From positions 71,224,367-71,288,366 of the forward strand of contig OY829540.1 of NCBI GenBank assembly GCA_963691705.1: 64,000 nt of DNA, in the 5' to 3' direction. Shown piece by piece: positions 10,429 to 21,861 of this stretch. This DNA comes from Viola odorata (lineage: Eukaryota; Streptophyta; Magnoliopsida; Malpighiales; Violaceae). A program made the translations under genes and the position numbers. Positions within the stretch are counted from its first letter, which is position 1. Each line of letters opens with the position of its first letter. The notes beneath the pieces are model-generated. The model was not told where the DNA came from. It did not search any database and saw nothing but the letters and a program-made list of their open reading frames with translations.

Positions 10429-12916
10429 GCAAAACGTGACGGTAGGGTTGTGATTAAATAAAATGTAAAAAAGTCGGGGGGTGATTAAATAAAAAAATAG
10501 TTGAGAATTCCCATAAAATAAAACGCCAGAATACAAGGTTTCCAAATGCCTTTTGAAAAATGGAGGAAGCCTACCTTAAAAATCTTTCAAAATTATAGGT
10601 AAAAATATCCAAAATCTCAAGAACATTCAACAATGTTACAAGAAGGAAGGTTGGGTACTTGTGCTTAATTTCTTCATGGTGAAAAAGAGAGGATAAAAAC
10701 TCCGACAAAACAAAACAAACAAGTGGCGGAGAGAGGAGAGTCAAACACCAACCACTAGAAAAATCATGTTGTAATTTCCTATTCACTTCTTTTGATCAAG
10801 TCAACCAAGTTAAAATGTTAGCCGTCTATCTACTTCTCAAGCCCGCCTAGGGGTGTACACGGGCCAATTCGGTCTGATTTTTGGACTAGAATTGAATCGA
10901 ATCGAAAATTAACGATTCTATTTGGGATAAAATCGGACTAAATCAGATATTAACCATTCGATTCAATTCTAATTTTTTCGGCTCGAACCGGATCAGTTTC
11001 GATTCTGGCAATTAATCAATTAGTGAGTTGGATTATTGTAAGTACTTCATGATTTATAAACAAGGTATATAAATTGAGTTTGGCAACATAACTATAAGTT
11101 AGGTCTTTCGGAATATCAAATCCCAAACAGAAATTATACACTCATTTTCATCTTTACACGTATATATGAACGTCATATTTTTTTAAGACAAATAGAGTAC
11201 TAGTTATTAATTAATTATGGAGCCAATCCTGAATCCACAACTTTTTTTACTAAGTTATTATTAACCCAACATATTCATCTCATATTTCAATTGGCAATTA
11301 TTTATTTAAATAAAAATAAATAAATAAAACATAATAAAAGGTAAATCTCAATCATATCTTTCTTTATATGATTAAATAATTAACTTAGTCAAAATTTTAG
11401 CAGTCTATTTAGTTTTCAAGCCCGCTCAACCCTTGGCCCAATGTGTTTATATATATTAATTATTTTTATATTTATTTATATTTTCATTAATAATTAACTA
11501 ATTAGTAATAAAAGTTATGAGATTTAAAATTTAAATCTATAAAAATAGTAAGAAAATATTGATATATATCTTAACAAATTATACTTTTACTAATAAAAAA
11601 TATTACTATATTTAGTATATTTATTTATTTGGTACAATTAAAAAATTTAAAAGTCAAAATTTTAATATTTAAATCAAATTAAAATTTGAATTTTTTTAAT
11701 TCTATAAGGTGATTCTACAGGTATTTCATTAATAAGAACCTGTGTTGGTGTAGTTGCATTATTATTTCTTTCATTTTCATAAGTATTGCGTAATTAGTTA
11801 AAAATTATTATATATTATAATATTTTTTTATATATTGATGTTAGCCAAAAAAAAAAGTTCTGGCTCCGCCTCTCCGTGAAAGTGAGTCTAAAATGTAACA
11901 TTTGTGACATTATTGTGTTTGGTTCAGTTTAATGTTGCATTTCGTAAAATGTGACACTCCCAAAAATCCAAATTTGATACTACTAATATAGAAGGAAAGT
12001 GATTCCTTACAAAAAGCTAAGAATACTACATCTTCTATGAAATTTTCATATTAATTATAACCTAATTTATTATTTTTTTATAATAAAATGTTTATTAATC
12101 TATTTTAACCATAAAAAGTTAAATCTATATTTTAATTACTTTATTTTTAATATATTGTTAAAATTTATATTCCTGTTGTGTACATATAAAGTAACTTCAT
12201 TTTTTTTTAATTTACATTTTTTATTAATTATTGTAAAATAACAATTATTGATATAAGGAAATAAAAAAATATAAATATCTATTTATATAAGGGGTACAAA
12301 AGTAATCTTAACTATTTTCTAAAAAGTCCCAAAAAATAAACAAATAAGCGCATCAAGTCGGGCTTGCAAGCTTTGAATGAGTATAGGTTTAATGACATTT
12401 TTTGTCCTTGTAATACAAAACTTTTTTTAATATGGTCCATGTAATCAAATTGTGACTAATTTGGTTCTTAGGGTGTGAACCTTTTGTTAATTTGGTTCTT
12501 ACATAGGTTATTATCGGTAGAGATTAATGACGTGTCGGTACATGCTGATGTGGCATGCCACGTAGACGACACATGAAATTTTTTAAATTTTTTCCCCAAA
12601 AACTTGATATTTTTTTTAAAATGTACAATTTCTTTAAAAAAAATCTAGAACTTAAAAGAAAGGGAAAATCTAGAAAAAAATTAAAAGATATAGTATAAAT
12701 TTAATTAAAAATGGAAAAAATAATAAGAATTTAAAAATATACCAAAAATGCAAAAAAAATAAAATAATAAAATAAAATTTCGGAACTTAAGAAAAGAGAA
12801 AATTTCTTAAAAATTGAAAAAGTAATAAAATAAAATTGAAAAATAAAAAATATTAAAAAGAACAAAATTAATTATAATAAAATAAGGAAAGTATTTCTAA
12901 AAAGTGATAATAAAAA
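10429..12916. other. AT-rich intergenic DNA with decayed repeats
   Basis: No gene is visible in this stretch. At about 10850-11010 there is a GGGGTGTACAC-flanked tract with repeated CGATTC and CGGTTC-like words, typical of old non-autonomous elements. At about 12380-12565 there is a tract with TTTGTCCTTGTAATAC, TTTGGTTCTTA twice and TGATGTGGCATGCCACGT, of the kind found in plant LTR or MULE termini. The rest is A/T homopolymer-rich. The small ORFs here have biased composition and no recognisable motif. Confidence 0.5.
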
Positions 12917-13200
12917 CTAAATTTTAAAATAGTGGTACAATCGTACGCGATCCTCTATTGGTTTATTATTTCGGTTGAATGTATTGAAGTTGAAGAGTTG
13001 ACGAGCATTGTATCTGTTTAAACCCTCAACTTCGTATGTTTCATCAGCTACATTCTGAAGCATTTGCGCATCTCTACTTATTACAAGTATTTTACTAACC
13101 CTAAAAAGTGAACGACAATAAGGTAGAGTGGCTACCAAATCCAGTTCACCAAAGTCATAAGGACAATAAGAATCTTTTTATATTGACATTTTCCAACAAC
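12917..13200 (-). pseudogene. Fragment of a TIR-NBS-LRR resistance gene (NB-ARC, RNBS-B to RNBS-C region)
   Basis: The reading frame at 12917-13138 contains SKILVISRDAQMLQNVADET, then YEVEGLN and LFNFNTFNRN. These correspond to the arginine-bearing RNBS-B motif and the following YEV..L..(E)A..LF...AF block of plant TNL proteins. Upstream on the same strand (13139-13200) a degenerate KKILIVL-like kinase-2 strand is readable only with frame changes. P-loop, TIR and LRR parts are absent, so this is a relic. It lies between the retrotransposon and the helicase cluster with no related sequence nearby. Confidence 0.65.
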
Positions 13201-13593
13201 TATTTCCGAGACAATTTCATAGGGGGGTTGAGTTCTTAAAGCACTGGAATAGTTGAATGCATGTGAACGAGAGAATGGCGATGATGAGGTTTCCATTCAT
13301 ACTTCCTTTTCTAACTTGCTGGAGCCAATTCAGTTATTCCACCTTATCTCAAATATTGAAAAAATATTTCGTCCAAATATTAAAAAAAAAACCAAGGAAG
13401 GCATCTTCCTCTATGGAGAAACCCACCTCCCAAATCTTTCAAAACTAGATTTGTACAATGTAGGGAAATTTATTAGATTATTTTTTCCCATAACCATTGA
13501 GGTAAAATATGATGTACAATGTAGGGAAAATGTACATCATTTAAAACCATTGTCAAGAATTTCTCTACACCCTGCTGCTAATTACTCTCAATC
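13201..13593. other. Intergenic sequence, no convincing gene
   Basis: A plus-strand ORF starts here at 13253 but runs into the adjacent transposon at 13594, and its sequence has no recognisable family features. I see no other structure. Confidence 0.4.
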
Positions 13594-14175
13594 TAGGGTT
13601 GGCAATTTCTACCCACGGGTATGGATATCCGCCGGATACCCGCAATTGCGGGTGAGTATTACCCGCAATTTGTGGGTATTTTGCGGGTGAGTATTACCCG
13701 CAATTTGTGGGTATTTTGCGGGTATGAATTTACCCGCACCCGCAAAGTGCAGGTATGGATAGTGCTTACCCGCTCCAATACCCGTACTAAATACCCGCAA
13801 AATGCGGGTATGAATACCCTCAAAATATATATACATATCATAAAATTTGTAAACCTTAGTAAATCCCTTAGTCAAACATAAACCATAAATTAAAGTTTAC
13901 ATATCTACTAAAGTAATTTTTCAACTATTTTCCAATCCAAAGTATAATACAAACCATAAATTTAAATGACTTCAAAAGGGTGTTTGAAAACATTAAACAT
14001 GAAAATTTAAATTTTAAAAAATTTGCGGGTATTCGCGGGTAATCCGCGGGTATAATTTATCTTCTCTTACCCGCTCCGCGCGGGTGCGGGTGCGGGTATG
14101 GATTACCCGCAAATTTGCGGGTGCGGGTATGGATAGTGCCTTACCCGCTCCATAACCGCTCCATTGCCAACCCTA
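13594..14175. mobile_element. hAT-like non-autonomous element rich in ACCCGC repeats
   Basis: The ends are inverted, TAGGGTTGGCAAT on the left and ATTGCCAACCCTA on the right. The interior holds many copies of ACCCGCAA and TGCGGGTA in both orientations, so it can fold extensively. Two relatives in this window (27208 and 29984) have the same kind of interior, and one of them has an 8-bp target duplication, the hAT hallmark. No clean 8-bp duplication remains here. The empty paralogous site near 21845-21860 shows that insertion happened in what was the 3' part of the last exon of gene A. Confidence 0.8.
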
Positions 14176-17100
14176 TCTCTGAGCCCTTGTCCTTCTTTTC
14201 AGTGTTACTGCTACTGCCTTGCTTCGAAGAACCAGCTCTTTCCTGTGAAGAAGCATCAATCTTTCCTTTCATCATCCCGGACCTTTTGTCTGCACTGGCA
14301 TCCCCTTTCACATCCCGGTCCTCTAGCGCGCCCTGTTTACCATTTCCTTCTTGTTGAAACAACATCTTGTTCAAAAAAGGTTTGACATTTTGCATTCCCA
14401 ATTGTAACTTCTTCAAATGTTCCCCGATAGTTGAAATCCAGCTCTCAACTTTCGACTCACTGTAATAAGTTCATATCAAGACACAATCTTAGCTTCTGCT
14501 TTCACGTAACTACGAAATGCTCAGCCTAGTTAAAACCAGATTTGACTTGTAAATATTGAAAGATAAGGTGCAAAGAAGATCCAAGACAGGGTAGGTCTCG
14601 AATTCGAGTCCCCGAGCTTACATTCATCTATGAAAAAAGTAAAACGTGCTTGAACTCACCTTGTATCTAATGCAGCACTAACTTGTTTCAAATCATCACT
14701 AAATAGGGTTTCATGATGATCAACTGGGTTCTCCTGAAGGCATCTTTTAACTGCAGTACCTAACATATGAATGGTTTTATCCGTGTCCACCTGCACGAGG
14801 AAAGATTGCAGCGATTATTTCCTACTCTTACGAAACGAATAGTGAGATTTTCCCTTATTTAACATTTCTGAACAACATATACAAGCACCAAACAAACCTT
14901 ATAAACCTGTGAATTCCGTTCTCTAGCACCGCTAGCACCTTGAATCTCTTCCGCAGGTGAACTATTCGCTGTTGACTTCTCTACATAAAATCTACCATTA
15001 GGAGCAGCAAAAATTGCATTGCTTCTTGCCTCGTTGTTGCGGAGGTTCCCAAATCGAACAATATTGAAAGAGCTGGACCAAGTTTTCGGAACTACCAAAT
15101 ATCTACAAAAAAAGAAGATAATAGATTGCAGTTACATATTATAAGTCAGATTAAAACTAAATACCAACTAACCATACCCTTCCATGCTTTTCTCACAGCA
15201 ATGACTGATAAAGTCCTTGTTGTACTTTTCGAAGATGCCATCAAGATGTTTAACCAACCAGGGAATGCCTTCTCGTGGCAATATATCCCAGACCTTCAAA
15301 ACCTGAGTGTACTGCACTTTCTTAACTACGTCAATGGAGCAAATTATGAATAGTCCTTCAAGCTTGAACTGTTTCAAGATCTTTGTAGAGCTTTCAGTAA
15401 CTGTATCCATACTTTTCTTGGGTCGCCAACCATCAGAAACTTTTCGTAGAATATCCAGGACAGACATCTTTCTCCGTGCAGATGGCAACTTATCAAACGA
15501 CATTCTGAAAAAGTCTGTGAAAACAAGCTATATATGCCAGAAAGTGAAGAGAAATATTCAGTACAGGCATTGTTTTGTGGTATAGTTCTACAATAGCAAT
15601 GAATAGTCAAATACCTTCCATCTAGCCCCTTTGAAAAATAGACCATCTGCTTGAAGCAAATCCTCGAGTTGATTAAATTCTATCTTATGTTCTAAAATGG
15701 CATCAGATAATCCCTTATCTTCATCAACATTAAAGAAACATTGACGGTCCTTCGCATCCCGGACCAACAATTTCCAAACAGAATCACTGCTAGATAGTGT
15801 TCTCTCATTCCCTAAAATCCAAAGACAATGCCTGAGAAAAGAAACAAAAAAAATAAGAATGAAATAAGAAAATCTGTTACAATTATCTCAAGGCCTTGAG
15901 AAAATAGTTAATAATAGAAAGAAGTACCTAGCTCGTGTAAGGGCGACATTGGTTCTTCGAGGGTCAGACATGAATCCAATTGCTCCACCGCTGTTCGATC
16001 TCACGGTTGATAGGATTATGACATCTTCCTCTCCACCCTGGAACCCATCAACTGATTTTACTTTCACTATAAACCCTTTAGCATTTTTGTACTTTTCACC
16101 GAGCTTTTTTTGAATAGCAACTACTTGAGCAGTATATGGAGATATTACACCTATTTTAAGCTCCTTCTTTGAACCATTCCAGGCTGCAGACAGAAAACAG
16201 GCAAGAATGACAAAACACAATCAAGAAATGAACTGCACTTTCCTGTTAAGATTGTTAAGAATAAAGGAAAAGGCGAAGAGGGATTATCGACAGAGACTGT
16301 ATTTGAACTCTGTGAAACTAGCAGTGAACCCAAACAAAGGTCTATATAATTCTCTAGCATACCTTTGTACAAACTCTGCACTAATTTCAATACAAGTGCT
16401 ACTTCCACCATATTTTTCCGACTATGACCTAAACCATCACGTTCTTCTCTTCCACCCAACACATTTATGAATGAAAAGGGACCATACATTGTCCCCGAAA
16501 GAAACTGCTTTTCATTTCTAGTCTTAACATTCGTTGCATCGATGATCAGGTTAGAGTAGAACTTCGAATTTGGGAAACGGCTTATGGAAGGGTGCATTCT
16601 GTACTGGATGTTTAAAAGGTGTTTCGGATGACCCAATGAGCTTAACCTTTCAAACGCACTTCTTCCGAAACCAGCATCATCAGAAAGCTGTACGAGAAAG
16701 TGCAAAGCAATGAGAAGCTTTTTCTGTTACACATTACTATAACTGAAAATGAATTTTCTTTTCTAGTGGAATCGAATATATTACATCAATACCTTGCTTT
16801 CAACCATTGCTGGTAGTTGGCACTCGTCACCAACAAGGACAGCATGCCTAATGCCATCAAGTTGAAAGGGAATGGCAGATTCACACTCTTTTAACTGGGC
16901 TGCTTCATCAATAACCAAAAGCTCAAGAGGTTCAATTTCCAATCGGTGTATCTTAAATGAACTAGAGACTGTGCAGAAAAATAAGGAAGCTGTTTTGAAA
17001 CAAAATTCTTGTAATAATAGTTTACTCATGGACCTTGGGAAATTACGGTCAACAAGAGAATCACGAAGCATTCCTAGAGCAGATATGCATTTCAATCTAT

Positions 17101-19187
17101 TGAATTGCAACTCTACTAATACACCTGCAAAACCTTCAGAAGAACCCTCAACTGATTCTGAATGCGAAAAAAGCTGTTCAAGTTGTTCCGAAATCAAATT
17201 ATCCCTGAATATTGATGTCTCTAAAGAGTCAAATAGAGCAAACATGACCGAAATGATTTCAACAATGTCCTTCTTGAAGTAACTTTCTGGCATATGTGTG
17301 CATATAAGAGAGAAGCACTTCCTCAGAGGCAACACGGTAGCACGAAAGCGCCCTCTAAAAAACTCAAGAAAAGACTTGAACTTCTCACTGCAAGTTTCCA
17401 TTTCGGTTGCACACTTTTTCTCTTCATTTTCTGAACGGCGCCTTTTCTCTTCGATCATTTCATTTTCCAAGAAAATTGAATACTGGGAAACACAATCTTC
17501 CAAAAAATCAATTGCCGACATCAGACGATGCCACCAACCAGTCATATGGGAAAAGCACTCCACAAGCTTTTCGACACGGTTGTCCAAATATATGTCTTCA
17601 ACTTCAGAAACAGATTTGAGCTTCCGCTTATTCCCAAATAAGAGAATATCTCCAAGAAAAGGAAACAAAGAGTCTGCATTCGACTGTTTCACCAATTTTA
17701 GGACCCTAGAGGCCAACTCTACAACAGCAATATTTGTAGGGGCGCAAGTAATTGTTCTGCATTTCAATCTCAATAGGTTAAAGAGCAACACACTCACAGT
17801 TTTAGTTTTTCCTGTTCCTGGCGGGCCCCAAATAAGTTCCACAGTAGATTTGTGCTTACAATTCCTTTTGCTAAGACAAGCCAAAACTGCCTTGGTTTGG
17901 GATTCATCCAAAGATGACAGATTCTCGCAACATTTCTCGTCCCATATTCCCCTACTGTCTGTAGAACAGAAGTTGCAGTTTTCCTGAACCTGTACAACAG
18001 CAAAACAAAAATACCCAAAAGGTCATCACTTGCTTCGTGTTCTACTGATAGTGTCTGTCATGATTGTATTTATGAAATCACTTACCTTTGAGTCCGGGCA
18101 CAAAACTTCTCTGGTGATATTCATGTTTTTGTGCATATGCAATGAATTCCATACTCTTCTATTAGTCAACACATTAGTCAAGTATATGATAAAGAGTGAT
18201 TTCTCCCCTGAAGACTCACTTTCAACATTTTTCGGTGCCACAACATGAAAATTAGTAGAAACATTGTCAATCTCATCCTCATCATCTTTTATTCCGGTCA
18301 CCATTGCAAATGTCCAAATCTTTCCAACCCTTTGCAGATCAGAGGCGGTTTTGGGCAGAGCATTTGTCAAAACAACAATGTCTCCGGGCATTGTTGTGTA
18401 AGCATCCTTACCAACACCACCGGACCTTCTTCTCCAGTAATCCACCTGAACACTGAACGAAAAGTTCCCTTTTGAAGAGGGCTTTACCATATCAAATTTG
18501 ATCACCTCAGCAAACGGAGCCCTGGAAATAGTTCCCATACTCGAATGCAGTTGCGCGCGTGTTTCTTCCAAAAGGGGAAGCACAAATGACCCAAGATAAT
18601 GCTGAACCGAGTCAAAAGTGTCTGGAATCTGGTCCAGCTGCAAAAGAACAAAACAAAGGGTTTCTTTTCATAAACACTACTAAGATAACTTCAAATTACG
18701 CAATTCATACAAATTACAACTTGGGTTCATCTCAAAACTACTAAACAAAACAAAGAAAAAGATATTCCATCTAAACCCAACAAAAAGTTCACTTCTTTTT
18801 CCTAATTACGTAAACAAAGTAGTAGTAATATTTTGCAGAACCTGCAAAAGAATAAAACAAAGGGTTTGTTTTCAAAACTAAGAGATAACTTCTTTTTGTT
18901 GCATACAACAACTAAGACATGTAAACACATAATATTGTTCAAAAGAAGAAGCATTTTATGAAACTACAATTTGGATTCATGCAAAAACTACTAAACAAAA
19001 CAAAATAGAAAATATTACATCTAAAACCAACAAAAAGTTCATATCTTTTTTTCCAGAAAACAGAGGCAAGAAAAAAGTTAGTAGTAAAATTTTGAAGAAC
19101 CTGGAAAAGTTGTGGATTGAAAATGTCCTGAAGCGACCAACCAAAAATGGTGTCAGTAATATCAGGAACACTATGCTCAGTGGCCAT
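14141..19187 (-). CDS. Gene A: Sen1/UPF1-like superfamily 1 helicase, single-helicase form
   Basis: Ten exons rebuild a 1212-aa protein with consistent phases: 19187-19101, 18637-18086, 17989-16793, 16687-16363, 16183-15928, 15831-15615, 15527-15178, 15102-14898, 14790-14660 and 14459-14141. The start is the ATG of MATEHSVPD. Exon 3 holds Walker [11 protein letters not shown] and, near its end, Walker B DEAA and GDECQLP. Exon 4 has YRMHPSIS and exon 5 has [13 protein letters not shown] and the arginine finger region ALTRAR. These are the SF1B motifs of the SEN1/MAGATAMA 3 group, nucleic-acid unwinding ATPases that act in RNA processing. Unlike gene C it lacks the UvrD-like helicase and the helical region, yet it retains the same last two exons. 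Its final codons and TAA stop come from the inserted hAT-like element. The targets of this protein are unknown. Confidence 0.9.
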
Positions 19188-21861
19188 GGCTTTCCTCTTC
19201 AATCCTGAACCCTTTCGTCTCCTCACTCGATTTAAAATGACTGGAAATAAAAATACTATTAGCACTTTTTCTTTCTTCTGCTACCTCCCTTTGGTTTTCT
19301 ATCCTTTTTTTAACAGTAAATAAATAGGCAGAGGAAACGAGAAGTCTTTGGCGCTAAGTCTTAGTCGTCTTCTTTTTTTCCTTTTGTTGATATTTCTTCA
19401 TCTTTTTACTTTTTTTTATTAGTGGGATAGATTGTCCCTGCGTAGGTTGGATTATTCGATATCTTTTTAAATTGTCGGTTAAGGACAAAAGACCCATAAA
19501 TTAATCAACTGTAAAAGATCTTTTTACGCATTTCACTCTTTAATTATCTAAATTTAACGACCTTTAAAAAAATGTTACTATCAGTTAGTTTATATATTCA
19601 TGCACTTTCATTAATTAAAACGCACTATTCTCAACAAAAAAAATGAAATTAGTTACAACTAAAAAGTCAATTTAGGGGCTTAAATTTTATTTAAAACTAC
19701 GTATTTTTCTGGTGCACAATATATTCAACAGCTTAGGAAAAATAAACAAAATAAGGACGATATTTAACTAATATAAAAGAAAGGAAGGACTAAAATTAAC
19801 GTTAGCGGTTAGCATAAAAAGTTTGAAAAGTGAAAGCCAAAGGTGAAGAACGCGCTTTGCTGCAGAATCCGCTTTCCTAGCAGCTACTAATAGAACAATA
19901 TACATTTAATACAGACCAAAAGAAGCACCTTTCCGAAATCAGCTTTGTAAAACAGAAACCTGACCAGCTATTAATTTTCCAGATTTGGGATTTCCAGCTC
20001 TTTGATCATCTCAACATTGATTATTTGAAAACAGGAGGTTTGGATCTGATCCAAAGTTGGTCCATCAGATCTTTAATTAATTTCCCTACACTCCTACCGT
20101 CTTAATTAGCCCTTTATAAATAGTTAGATAAGCTTTATTTATATACTAATGAACTATGAATTTTTTGGGATTTTCGTATTTTATATACTAATGAACTATG
20201 AAGTGTTAGTAGTCTTTGTAGCTTTGTGCTGTTAACCTCTAGGTGGAGTGTGCAACCAAATACAGTATAAACTAAACATTAGAAAGGGAATAATGTATCT
20301 TTTCAAACCGAGACGTAACTAATGTGTGTGAGGCCTCATTCTTATAAATTGACTTTGTGCATAGAGGTATGGTTTCTTAAAGTTGTATTGCTGCATTTGA
20401 ATGAAGTACGGATATGCATTAATTAATAATTATCACCCTAAGTAGATAGGTCTAAAATATCTGAATAAGAGACGAGTAGTAGAGGTCCTATAAATAAGGG
20501 TCATCAATCATGTAGTGAGAACTCAGAAATCAGAACTCAGAAGTTTAAATATATCTACTATCCTTCTCATTATCAACATTTTAGTCCTCACTGTCTTTTA
20601 TACAGCTCTGACCAGCAATAGTCAAATCAAGTTAGAACTCTGCTAGCTCTCTAGTGGCCCAAACCTTATTGTTCAGTCGAGAAAAACACATGCAAAACTC
20701 CGATGCAAACGGAGTTTAAAATACACAACTTGTGGCTGTCCACTCAATCTCATCCAGGTCCTCCACGGAAAAAAAGTATTACAGTGATCTAGATAATCTA
20801 ATTGGTAACCATAAACTACAGATCGAAACCAGTTAGTAATTTGCGTCCAAAATTTAGTCAACTTAAGGGCTGAAATTTTGTTTAAAACTACGTATTTTTC
20901 TGGCGCGCAATATATTCAGCAGCTTAAGAAAAATAAACAGAATAAGGACGATATTTAACTAATATAAAAAGAATGGAGGGACTAAAATTAACGTTAGCGG
21001 TCAGCATAAAAAGTTTGAAAAGTGAAAGCCAAAGCTCAAGAACAAGAACTTAACATCAGTCTCTTCGCTTCCTGCGCCTGCGTTTTGGTGCAGAATCCGC
21101 TTTCCTAGCAGCTACTAATAGAACAACATTCACTTAATAGAGACCGAAAGCAGTAGAATTACTCCTTTCATTTTAAAATTAATGATATTTTAGCCAAATT
21201 TTAAAAATCAAACCGAAAAATTGAATTAAAAATACAAAAAATTCAAAGTTTAAAAGTTCAATTGAGGTCGTAATCTAATTAATAATATTAAATAAATTAT
21301 AAATTATTAACTAATTAATAAAAATGTAAAATAATTTATACAACGTCTATTCGTTTTTTCCCCCTAATAATTAGATGTAACCATTTTCAATTCATTTTCT
21401 CTTATAATTACTATAATTAATTATTTCATTTATATCACTAACTTTCAACAATATAAAAACATATTAACTAATTAGTTTTCATTGTATGTAACTAGGAATG
21501 TTGGTGATCTAGGGTAGTTCTCCGTTTGAAAGTTTAGAACTGAAGGATCAAAATTAGGTGTAAGCAAATAGTAGTTGGTAACTCAATATATTCAAAACAT
21601 TCATGCACATGGGAACTCAATCAAAATTCAATGTCATAATTAAAAATCAAAAAAACTTGTCATTATCAAGTCGACCCGCCCAGACAAGTCTTTGGTCTCT
21701 ATCCTTCACAAAAACTTCTTCAGTTTCTAGTCGATTACTAATATATACGCACATCAAAACTAATCGAAATGTACATCAGATAATACCAATTACTGAGCAA
21801 ATGCTGACCATTGTCAGGAACTTGTCTACACACTGCTGCTTACTCTCAATTCTCTGACCAC
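19188..21861. repeat. Intergenic DNA between genes A and B, containing cluster-specific repeats
   Basis: No coding gene is seen. Positions 19188-19450 are the promoter side of gene A and match the 5' flanks of gene B (26869-27120), the orphan copy at 29655-29920 and the remnant at 44806-45075. A tract starting near 19560 (CATTAATTAAAACGCACTA) matches 28250 and 30535, and about 20865-21130 repeats its second half. Positions 19931-20098 match 28999-29166, and 21270-21480 matches 29345-29535 and 31330-31535. The mosaic shows repeated duplication of the spacer along with the genes. Confidence 0.7.

Noticed and set aside
13253..13690. 145-codon plus-strand ORF
   Set aside because: It reads through the left end of the hAT-like element and the upstream part has no recognisable motif. 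I also looked for leucine-rich repeats because of the nearby NLR relic and found none convincing.
13594..14175. ACCCGC repeat arrays looking like a CRISPR or satellite
   Set aside because: Spacing is irregular, the repeats occur in both orientations, and terminal inverted repeats define a transposable element in a plant genome.
17298..17987. A 229-codon open frame on the plus strand, with a homologue at 25081-25692 and shorter ones at 41546 and 59969
   Set aside because: It lies exactly antisense to the conserved Sen1-like exon 3. Its persistence in paralogues follows from conservation of the sense strand, and the peptide has no family features.
20673..20861. Minus-strand ORF in the A-B spacer
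   Set aside because: No motif and no counterpart in the duplicated spacers at 28-31 kb.
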